From Paralvinella palmiformis (taxonomy: Eukaryota; Annelida; Polychaeta; Terebellida; Alvinellidae), in NCBI GenBank assembly GCA_025642065.1, contig JAODUP010000439.1:33501-97500 (forward strand): a stretch of 64,000 nucleotides of DNA, in the 5' to 3' direction. Positions 55,361-64,000 of this stretch are shown here, piece by piece (position 1 is the first letter of the stretch; every line of letters begins with the position of its first letter). A program made the position numbers and the translations under genes. The notes under the pieces are model-generated. The model was not told the origin of the DNA, ran no database searches, and saw only the letters and a list, made by a program, of their open reading frames with translations.

Positions 55361-56360
55361 TTCGATAAACAAAATGCCGTCCCACTTATTTTACCTGTAT
55401 TCGGTATGCTTCATCGCGTGAGGTTCTCTCAACATCGATGAGGATTCTCCGATCGTAGATGCTCCGGTCAAACTTATTCGAGAAATATACAACAACGAAT
55501 AAACCGAAGAACGAACGATATATCACACCAGCCATCGCCGCCACCGTCCAGCTAGACTAATGATCCCGTCATCCGCTAGAGGGACAGCTCGGCGAGACGT
55601 CATTATCTGTCGCCCGCCGAATGCACCGAGGCGGGAGATCATCACCTCGTCGGTGAGCTCCGAGTCCACCAACACGCCACTCGTATCGGTAGAGCTAAAC
55701 GTTCGTAACATCAGCACCTTCTCCCGTCTCTATGCTGGCCTGTAGAGCGGCTGCAGAGACACAATTGATGACACCCGTCGGCGTTTACAAATGGCTGGCT
55801 CAACAATTCTGGTATCCATTCATTCTGGAGAATACGGGATGGTCGCTGGCTATTTCTGATTGCTTCACCGCGATGTACAGTGGACCGGATGGTGATATTT
55901 TACGACAAAAACACTCCCCGAAATGATTTAATAGTTTGTACTTCTATAGTATATTGGTCCAGGCATATCGCCAACCGGAATATATACACCGAGGGATCTG
56001 GTTTCGTAAAATCATCATCCTCCGGTTACGACTTCGCCGAACACTTAAAGGATATTCGACTGACTGTGTCGTTAATAATGCATTGCAATAAGTGGGACTT
56101 GTTACATGGTTTGTCGCCTTTCCCTTATATATAATAGGTAGATATTGGAATAGTCAATAAACGCGTTCTCTATTTTACAGATCGCCAATCTGAAAGGAAA
56201 TTAATTCCAGAGATGTGTTATTGATGTTCGTCTGGATCGGGAAAAGTGGACACGGGACAAGTAACTCGTCGGGAAGTTCATTTACGATGGGAAAGGTGGC
56301 CAACGAGCTACTGACGAATAGCCGCGTACACGCTTACGGGTAGGATAACAGTGACTAAGA
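55361..56360. other. Unassigned CpG-containing, non-repetitive sequence
   Basis: Several 60-85 codon frames on the plus strand (55560-55745, 55732-55926, 55880-56134) overlap and have no recognised domain. The block could hold 5' exons of a gene driven by the preceding motif cluster, but nothing shows this directly. Confidence 0.35.
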
Positions 56361-56425
56361 AATGTGCGTGCGCGTGTGTATGCGTGCGTGCGTACGTGTG
56401 TGCGTGCGTGTCTGCGTGTATGTTC
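56361..56425. repeat. GTGC/GT-rich simple sequence
   Basis: Interrupted GTGCGT repeats. Confidence 0.88.
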
Positions 56426-56956
56426 TGATATAGTATCCTCTGTGCACTATGGCATCTTTCATGAAGTTTTACTGTCACCTACTTTGGCATTCTGTCACAC
56501 TGCAATTTACTCTGATGTGTTGCTATATATATATATACTGATATTCTGCGTCTTATTGTGTGACACACTGTGCTGCGTGACGGGTTGTGACATACTGTGA
56601 CATAAACCTGTTACTGGTTAATTTCAGAAAGACTCTCATTAACAACCGTACGGCATCCATAACAATTAGCACGTGACCGAGCAATCCTGGATCGAGGATC
56701 ATTCTGGATAGTATACCGGAACATAAATCATCTACGTTACGGCATCGGATAGCTAGACCGTCTGAAGCGTAGATTCACGGATTTGGGGATGATACAAGGA
56801 TTAGCCGGAAAACCCCCCATCTTTTCGTGATACGACAATTGTCTTACATATAAACAGCCAGATACGTGGATTGTCTGATACGGAAAGCTTCTGATACGCG
56901 CATTATCTTATGGAGTATCTAACGTTATCTACGTAAAGGTGCATTGTTCAGTAGTC
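56426..56956. other. Unassigned sequence upstream of candidate exon
   Basis: Short TA run at 56524-56537. A TTCAGT initiator-like word occurs at about 56947-56952, just before the candidate start codon. Confidence 0.4.
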
Positions 56957-57029
56957 ATGACGTCAGGATTGGCCTACTTCTGGTTGTTTGGATACATCGT
57001 CCTTGACCTTGGACTGACACCAGGTCATG
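56957..57029 (+). CDS. Candidate first coding exon encoding a signal peptide
   Basis: ATG at 56957 opens 24 codons with a typical secretory leader: short polar start MTSG, hydrophobic core LAYFWLFGYIVLDLGL, then LTPGH, a plausible cleavage region. The frame ends one base into a codon at ATG|GTAAGT (57029/57030), a near-consensus splice donor. Signal-peptide exons ending in phase 1 are common in animal secreted proteins. There is no homologue I recognise. A fitting partner is 62773-62867 (phase 1 acceptor), which would place the repeats at 57137-62610 in the intron. Chance remains possible because the frame is short. Confidence 0.35.
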
Positions 57030-57132
57030 GTAAGTTGGTTTGTTGTATGACTTTTCAGTTAATGGCATTAATTAGTACACCGACAGTTAATGATAAGGGA
57101 TCACATTTCTAAGCATGTTAGCCTGTACAGCC

Positions 57133-57505
<373 letters not shown>

Positions 57506-57589
57506 AGTATAACATAGTACTAGCTATTATATGTTATCATCAGCTGAATATTTGCTAGTATTATATTTGCTGTTATTGTTTTAATTGTC

Positions 57590-58085
57590 AGTATATCTAC
57601 TGGCTGTATAATAGAGTGGATGTCAGTATACTGGCTGGCTGTATATTAGAGTGGATGTCAGTATACTGGCTGGCTGTATAATAGAGTGGATGTCAGTATA
57701 CTGGCTGGCTGTATATTAGAGTGGATGTCAGTATACTGGCTGGCTGTATATTAGAGTGGATGTCAGTATACTGGCTGGCTGTATATTAGAGTGGATGTCA
57801 GTATACTGGCTGGCTGTATATTAGAGTGGATGTCAGTATACTGGCTGGCTGTATAATAGAGTGGATGTCAGTATACTGGCTGGCTGTATATTAGAGTGGA
57901 TGTCAGTATATTATTTATCTTTAAGTTGGAGTGGATGTCAGTATAATGGCTTTCTCCATATTAAGTAGATGTCAATATTATGGCTGTCTGCATATTGGAG
58001 CGAATGTCAGTATAATGGTTGTCTGCATATTGGAGTGGATGTCAACATTATGGCTGTCACCATATTGCTCCTATTCGAGTAAATT
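57590..58085. repeat. 35-bp minisatellite, nine near-identical copies plus decayed edge
   Basis: AGTGGATGTCAGTATACTGG plus CTGGCTGTATATTAG starts at 57615, 57650, 57685 and every 35 bp to about 57895. Units then drift and change length to 58085, with looser related words (GGCTGTCAGTATACTGG) to 58360. Confidence 0.96.
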
Positions 58086-58480
58086 TCAGTAATAGGATAA
58101 TACTTAGTTTATCTTGTCTGATATTCCATTGACTGTCATCATACTAGCTGTCAGTTTATCGGCTGTCATTTTATTATCTGTGAGTTTATTTGACTCAGTG
58201 GCGTTATATATTAAATGCCTGTTTACTAAATGACATTCTATTGGTTATCGGTATACTTGTTCTCAGTGCACCGACTCCCAGAGTATTGGATTTCACTGTA
58301 TCTTTTCTCAGTTCAGTGGCTGTCAGTATACGTATATTGGCTGTCAGTATACTGGAATAACAGATGTTTGTATGCGGGCTGCCAATATGTTTAGTTTATA
58401 CAATTATAAGAATTGGCTGAATAACTGGAGATATACAAAATTATTTAAAATAGATTTAATAACGTGGAATAGAAAACAAC
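58086..58480. repeat. Decayed extension of the 35-bp repeat
   Basis: CTGTCAGT, TATACTGG and GGCTGTCA words persist without regular spacing, consistent with an old array edge. Confidence 0.55.
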
Positions 58481-58560
58481 TACAGTGAAAACCCTTTACA
58501 ACGCGGTTAGTTCCGTAACGATATACCACTTATACCGCGATAATGTTTGGACGGACGTCA
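58481..58560 (+). mobile_element. Possible pogo-like transposon end
   Basis: TA followed by CAGTGAAAACCCTTTACAAC, then GCGGTTAGTTCCG; this resembles terminal sequences of pogo/Tigger-type elements. No matching opposite end was found, so it may be a solo relic. Confidence 0.4.
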
Positions 58561-58564
58561 AAAC

Positions 58565-58732
58565 TAAACAATGGACTCACACACTGAATCACCCACTCAC
58601 TGATTGACTGACCCATTGAATCACTCACTCACTCATTTACACCAACACTTACTCACTCATTTGCTCATTCATTCACCCACCCACTCACTCACTCTCTCCC
58701 TCATCCACCCACACACCCGCTCACTCATATTT
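58565..58732. repeat. Interrupted (CACT)n array
   Basis: CACTCACTC and CATTCACCCAC words over about 165 bp. Confidence 0.88.
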
Positions 58733-59037
58733 CTATTAGAGCACCGCAGACGAAAATTAAGCTTTTTATGGATGCGTGGGGGGATTATTATATTACAAGT
58801 ATTCCAAAAAATGAAAGCAACTATTCTAAGAACGTATGTATTTTAATTGATCTATCTACCATCACGTGATGTCACTTCAGTGATCTTAACAGTGTCACAT
58901 TGACAAAGCTTTAAATATAAAACTGTGATGATATGTCTTCACAAACATCAAAAGGCGAAGCCGATATAAACACACGTCATACACACACGTCATTAAAACA
59001 CATATATTAATGCAACACACGAATGCGTATGCACACA

Positions 59038-59081
<44 letters not shown>

Positions 59082-59640
59082 CATTCACCTATACATGTAG
59101 CGGTACAGTTTTAATTTAGACATGACTTCACATTTGACGCCGTGACCCGATTCTTCCGTCACCGACCCAATTTCCTTGTCTTTGTCAGAATACTGCGTTT
59201 TAGATCCTTCCCGCCACTTGTCACATCAATCAATCTTATCTATGTTCGTCCATCTGGGCTGAGTTACGGCGATGCTTATCTTTCACATCCGTAGCCAGAA
59301 TAAATATACAGGTGTCGGTATGTGACATCTGACAGCACGCCACGTACTGACAGACAGATAGAGAGGGAATTTGCGTACGGAAGTGGAGCATGAATCTAAC
59401 ACGACCGTTCCTGCTTTGGTGACGGACTACTCTCTGGAGTTAAAAAGGATGTTTTCTAGATGCAAAATGTGGAAAGGGCGAAAAAATACGACCACGCCCC
59501 CCCACACACACACATACACATACACACTCTAACTGTATGGTACGAGACGTTGACCTTTCCCACGTTAGAGGTCGTTGTAACCAATCAAACTCAGACCTAT
59601 TCGTCACCACACACACTCACACACGCGCATGCACGCACAC
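58733..59640. other. Unassigned sequence with a (TA)n run
   Basis: TA at 59041-59080 and a short CA run at 59503-59527. No gene recognised elsewhere. Confidence 0.5.
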
Positions 59641-59666
59641 GCGCGCGCCACACACACACACACACA

Positions 59667-59720
<54 letters not shown>
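59641..59720. repeat. (GC/CA)n and (TA)n microsatellite
   Basis: CGCGCG/CACA to 59668, then about 50 bp of TA. Confidence 0.96.
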
Positions 59721-59722
<2 letters not shown>

Positions 59723-59765
59723 TACCATATACACTATTCTGCTATGATACATTCTTACTTTTCTT

Positions 59766-59900
59766 GGTGAGTGAGTGAGCGAGTGAGTGAGTGAGTGAGT
59801 GAGTGAGTGAGTGAGTGAGTTGTTTAGCCATGGCGCTGGCCATATGTAGGACATATGGTCGAGAGACTTGCGACGGCCTGGAGTGAGTGAGTGAGTGAGC
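59766..59900 (-). mobile_element. (GTGA)n arrays around a SINE-C-like tail
   Basis: GAGT repeats at 59766-59820 and 59880-59900 bracket a segment that on the minus strand reads CGACCATATGTCCTACATAT, then GGCCAGCG, similar to the SINE-C tail. Confidence 0.5.
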
Positions 59901-59997
59901 GATGGAATTTATCATTCTTTTGTATGGATCCATACACTCCACTCTCGTCGTCAACATCCGGTTTAGTATAGAAATGATGTTTGTCGTCAAACCGGCT

Positions 59998-60072
59998 GAT
60001 GGTAGATTTGAACGATGAACCCTGGGTCAGTAATTTGCCACTCTATCAACTGTGCCACCAAGACTACTACGC
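59998..60072 (-). mobile_element. Possible tRNA-derived SINE head
   Basis: Minus strand: TGGTGGCACAGTTGATAGAG, then GACCCAGGGTTCATCGTTCA and AATCTACC; A- and B-like boxes are in the correct order. Confidence 0.5.
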
Positions 60073-60280
60073 CAATGCCCCGTACGACAGTACATTCGTA
60101 ATGTTTCCAAATAAAGCCATTGATATACGTCTCGGATAGAAATCCGGAAGAAAACAACGCCGACCATATCTCTCATTTGCACTATTAACATTCCTGCCGA
60201 GATTTAGCCGGTTTGAATGGCGACTCACATCTCGTATGCGAGTCATTGGCGAGTCCTCTATCCGGGAGCCTGACTCAGAC
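60073..60280. other. Unassigned sequence
   Basis: No feature recognised. Confidence 0.5.
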
Positions 60281-60840
60281 GGAAAATGACAAAAATTGAT
60301 TCGGCAGAGTACGGAAGAACAATTAGAGATTCACTTGATGCGGCGCCACGTACACGAAGCTATACATATTTTATTGCCGTCGATTTGCGACGCATTTCGC
60401 CGGAATTAGTCCAAAACGGCCGACCATCCGGAAACCATCGCGGGTCCATCCGTCATAATTCCGGCTCGGCACCGGGACGACCGTGTACGCGTCCGTCATC
60501 TCGTTAACGGGCGGATGATTAGTGGAAAAGTCGGCCCACCTCTAAATTGTACCTATTTATCGTACGATATATATTATCCCACTCTCTGGCGATGCTTTCC
60601 CGACAAATGGCAGGCGATAATGTGTCCAAATCCTTGGCACACACGAGCAGTATATATGAGGACATTTTTTCTACTAAAATCGGCCATTTTGTTTTGTTTT
60701 CGGGAGGGAGGGGGGATATTCAGTCGGCATCGCTATTATATTGTCTACGGTCGCTCATAATGCTCTTCACTTCCGGAGATTTAAATGTCAATCATTGTCC
60801 TGATAAGTATAGATTCGGGCTGTCATAGTTTCTCACACAT
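60281..60840. promoter_or_regulatory. Candidate conserved noncoding or exonic block
   Basis: CpG-containing, non-repetitive DNA between repeats, with TTTATTGC, GATTAGTGG and TAATTCCGG words and frames of 73-93 codons on the plus strand (60286-60507, 60547-60828). The protein sequences are unfamiliar. The composition differs from the surroundings, but function is unproven. Confidence 0.25.
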
Positions 60841-61087
60841 CTCATTGCACCCCCCCCCCTTCCTCCCCCCCCTCCCCCCAATCCGAATGATGTATCTTAG
60901 CGAGCGACGTGCGCCGGGAGAGTCACGTCGGCGATGAATCTCCCGTAATCATGACGTCATGGACATCTTTTTTCACCTTCCTCTTCTTCCGGATTGTCGT
61001 TTATTCAGATCCGGAAACAATCAGTAATCCGGATTGTAATCGGAACGTTGTCGGAATATTGATTTATTCGGCATCAGAAACAATCGG
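60841..61087. other. Poly-C tract and unassigned sequence
   Basis: C-rich 60849-60880, then non-repetitive DNA with several CGGAT/ATCCGG words. Confidence 0.5.
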
Positions 61088-61222
61088 ATGTCATATATGT
61101 TGATGATGACATTTATATCGATGATGTCATATAATGTTGATGATGACATTTATATCGATGATATCATATAATGTTGATGATGACATTTATGTCGATGATG
61201 TCATTTAAGTTGATGATGACAG
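61088..61222. repeat. 37-bp tandem repeat, about 3.5 copies
   Basis: ATGTTGATGATGACATTTAT, then ATCGATGATGTCATATA. Each unit carries TGATGTCA and its near-inverse TGATGACA. Confidence 0.93.
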
Positions 61223-61544
61223 CGGAAGCATTAATTAACGTCAGAAAGAAAATCAAGATGCGCTGTATCTAGCCACGAGAGGTAAGGACATTCTCTCCCG
61301 GGAGTTTGAGGAGGGGGGGGGTTGAAATGATGTATCCCTCTAAAGGTTTTAAGAGATGACTAAATTGAGACGATCCTGGTTGATCTTATGTTCCGATGTG
61401 TGGTTTTAATCCACCTCAGTCAGAAACAATAAGATATCCAGTTTATATTCAAGACACCGGAAACGTTTCTTAAATAAAATTTGGAAAACATTTGTCGATT
61501 ATGGAAGAATATTCCAAAAGAGGTCATCTAGTTCGTCAAAAAAT
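61223..61544. other. Unassigned sequence
   Basis: G-rich run at 61309-61321. Nothing else recognised. Confidence 0.5.
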
Positions 61545-62605
61545 TAAATAGTTCATCTCAGCCAGCATGGTCAAATAATTGGATCACTTTGACCAGCTTA
61601 ATACAAAATGGTTCATCTCGACGACTCGATTAATACAAAATGGTTCATCTCGTCGTGTTTAATATAAAATCATTCATCTCGACTAGATTAATACAAAATA
61701 GTTCATCTCGACTAGATTAATACAAAATAGTTCATCTCGACTAGATTAATACAAAATCGTTCATTACGACTAGCTTAATACAAAATAGTTCATCTCGACT
61801 AGATTAATACAAAATCGTTCATTACGACTAGGTTAATACAAAATCGTTCATCTCGACTAGCTTAATACAAAATCGTTCATCTCGTTGTGTTTATTACAAA
61901 ATCGTTCATTACGACTAGGTTAATACAAAATCATTCATCTCGACTAGCTTAATACAAAATAGTTCATCTCGACTAAATTAATACAAAATGGTTCATCTCG
62001 ACTAGATTAATACAAAATCGTTCATCTCGTTGTGTTTATTACAAAATCGTTCATTACGACTAGGTTAATACAAAATCGTTCATCTCGACTAAATTAACAC
62101 AAAATGGTTCAACTCGGATAGCTTAATACAAAATCGTTCATCTCGTCGTGTTTAATACAAAATGGTTCATCTCGACAAGATTAATACAATATCGTTTTTC
62201 TCGTCATGCTTAATACAAAATGGTTCATCTCGACTAGCTTAACACAAAATCGTTCATCTCAGCTAGCTTAATGCAAAATGGTTCAACTCGGATAGCTTAA
62301 TACAAAATGATTCATCTCGTTGTGTTTAATACAAAGTCATTCATCTCGGCTAGCTTAATACAAAATGGTTCAACTCGGATAGGTTAATACAAAATGGTTC
62401 ATCTCGTCATGCTTAATACAAAATGGTTCATCTTGACCAGCTTAATACAAAATCGTTCATCTCGTCGTGTTTAATACAAAATCGTTCATCTCGACTAGCC
62501 TAACACAAAATGGCTCATCTGGACTAGCTTAATACAAAATGGTTCAACTCGGCGACCTTAATACAAAATTGTTATTCTCGGCTAGCTTAATACAAAATGG
62601 TCCAA
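61545..62605. repeat. 29-bp minisatellite, about 36 copies
   Basis: The unit is CTTAATACAAAATCGTTCAT plus CTCGACTAG. Two versions of the variable third alternate irregularly: a GACTAG type and a GTCGTG/GTTGTG type. The longest minisatellite here. It holds no ORF because TTAATA and CTAG bring stops. Confidence 0.97.
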
Positions 62606-62772
62606 ACAGATATATAACTATGGCTCAGCTGATTGAGTACACACCAAATATCGCTCGGGAATTGGCGCATTAGAACGTAGGTTATCCAGTGTACCTCTAA
62701 GTTCATCATTCTATCACTGTCCTATTGTGACATTGACATCTGTAAATGACAAAAATCTCCCCGAAACAATAG

Positions 62773-62867
62773 GAAACTTACATTCGGGATTGACAATGGA
62801 CTGGGAAAGTTCACGATGGCGACAGGACATCTGGACTGACAAAGAAAGTAAAGATTATAAGAAAAAG
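62773..62867 (+). CDS. Candidate internal coding exon
   Basis: The frame ends at AAAAAG|GTAAGA (62867/62868), a good donor. It reads NLHSGLTMDWESSRWRQDIW followed by TDKESKDYKKK, a Trp- and charge-rich peptide with unbiased composition. The acceptor is uncertain: CAATAG at 62767-62772 would start the exon in phase 1 and match the donor phase at 57029, restoring a Gly codon. The frame is open back to 62637, so an earlier acceptor (for example TCCAG at 62689) is also possible, though in another phase. The polypyrimidine tract is weak. No family was recognised. The donor lies at the first unit of the next minisatellite. Confidence 0.28.
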
Positions 62868-63235
62868 GTAAGACATGGTAGATATGGAAAGGATAAGACA
62901 TGGTTGATATAGAAAGGATAAGACATGGCAGATATGGAAAGGATAATACATGGTAGATATGGAAAGGATAATACATGGTAGATATGGAAAGGATAATACA
63001 TGGTAGATATGGAGTAGATAATACATAATACATGGTAGATGTGGAAAAGATAATACATGGTAGATATGGAAAGGATGATACATGGTAGATATGGAAAAGA
63101 TAAGACATGGTAGATGTTGAAGGATAAGACATGGTAGATAGGGAAAGGATAATACATGGTAGATGTGGAGTGGATAAGACATGGTAGATATGGAAAGGAT
63201 AAGACATGGTAGATGTGGAAAGGATAAGACATGGG
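62868..63235. repeat. 25-bp minisatellite, about 14 copies
   Basis: Unit GGATAAGACATGGTAGATAT plus GGAAA. Since 25 is not a multiple of 3, all three minus frames stay open and cycle through the same 25-residue pattern (Tyr/Pro/Ile/Ser-rich). These frames are not evidence of a gene. Confidence 0.96.
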
Positions 63236-63325
63236 AAAGAAAAATTAGAAAGGAAAAAAGACCTGAAAGGAATTAGGATCGGATAATGAAACGAAAAAAG
63301 GGAATAAAACCTCGAAAAGGAAAAG

Positions 63326-63655
63326 TTTTTAATTAGAGATCAGATAATGCAGACATGATGAAAAGAGGTAACACAAATTAGATAAGGAAAAAGATAACAT
63401 ATTTAATTAGAGATCAGATAATGGAAGACATGATGAAAAGAGATAAGAAAAAGTAGATAAGGAAAAAGATAACATATTTAATTAGAGATCAGATAATGCA
63501 GACATGATGAAAAGAGATAAGAAAAAGTAGATATGGAAAAAGATAACATATTTAATTAGAGATCAGATAATGCAGACATGATGAAAAGAGATAACAAAAA
63601 GTAGATATGGAACAAAAAACAACACATTTAATTAGAGATAAGATATGGAACAAAA
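63326..63655. repeat. 74-76 bp minisatellite, about 4 copies
   Basis: TTTAATTAGAGATCAGATAA begins units at about 63328, 63402, 63477, 63551 and 63627. The units contain AGACATGATGAAAAGAG and AAAAAGATAACATA. Confidence 0.94.
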
Positions 63656-64000
63656 GATGGCACATGGTAGAGACGGCAATGAGAAATAACATTTAGTAAA
63701 TACGATAGGACAAATTAGATATAAGCAAGACAAAATTAATACACAGTAAACATGGTAAAAGAGATAACACACGAAGAATTGGCATAAAGAGATCAAACAC
63801 ACTAGACATTATAGGAAGAGATATGACGTGGTAAATTGGACGCTTTTGTGCACTTGGTGGGTTAAAAGGATAACCAATCGCCAGGGGTTATAAGGTCAAG
63901 TGAAAAACGAAATACCTTTCAGGGTGGAATTTAAAAGTCAGTCGTTGAGGTATGTGACCAATCTGTCTATCAGTTCGACTACCAATATACCAAGGTAATA
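63656..64000. other. Purine-rich decayed repeat and unassigned end
   Basis: AGATAACA and AAGAGAT words to about 63840 suggest a decayed edge of the previous array. The last 160 bases are unassigned. Confidence 0.5.

Noticed and set aside
62722..63232. Three overlapping minus-strand ORFs of 123-161 codons (Tyr/Pro/Ser-rich)
   Set aside because: All three frames of a 25-bp tandem repeat are open, so the openness follows from unit sequence, not selection for coding.

Overview
This window looks like intergenic or intronic DNA from a lophotrochozoan animal, most likely a marine mollusc. The reasons are many tRNA-derived SINEs, two dead CR1-like LINE fragments, dozens of long di- and tetranucleotide microsatellites, several minisatellites, and no long open reading frame outside simple repeats. 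The species call is an inference. No intact protein-coding gene, rRNA, tRNA gene, CRISPR array or bacterial operon is visible. Most long ORFs are translations of tandem repeats.

Layout. 1-6090: minisatellites (64 bp, 24 bp) and microsatellites. 6605-7065: a dense group of promoter motifs (CRE, CCAAT, paired E-boxes, YY1, ETS, E2F), the best candidate promoter. 8300-11100: a cluster of SINE copies plus one copy of a CA-anchored dispersed repeat. 11300-19000: simple repeats, with an enhancer-like homeobox/SOX motif cluster at 15780-16035. 19380-24985: a mobile-element neighbourhood holding the pseudogene of an unnamed multicopy invertebrate protein family (19958-20850, minus), an inverted pair of a dispersed repeat, and SINEs. 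25430-26164 and 32780-33345: dead LINE reverse transcriptases. 26265-26524: a perfect 130-bp tandem duplication. 29100-29454: a pogo/Tigger-like MITE with TA target duplication. 37400-39270: two related minisatellites. 40300-54000: SINEs of several families and long compound microsatellites. 54840-55360: a second candidate promoter with an NRF-1 palindrome. 56957-57029: a possible signal-peptide exon with a strong splice donor. 57137-58400 and 61088-63655: successive minisatellites, with a possible second exon at 62773-62867 whose splice phase fits the first.

The main theme is the link between mobile elements and simple repeats. A SINE family ends in (ACTC)n and recurs beside the (GTGA)n arrays. 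Two unrelated dispersed repeats begin at a microsatellite in every copy seen. A small palindromic element sits inside a (TA)n run. Real genes, if present, would be short exons separated by these repeats; transcript data are needed to place them.
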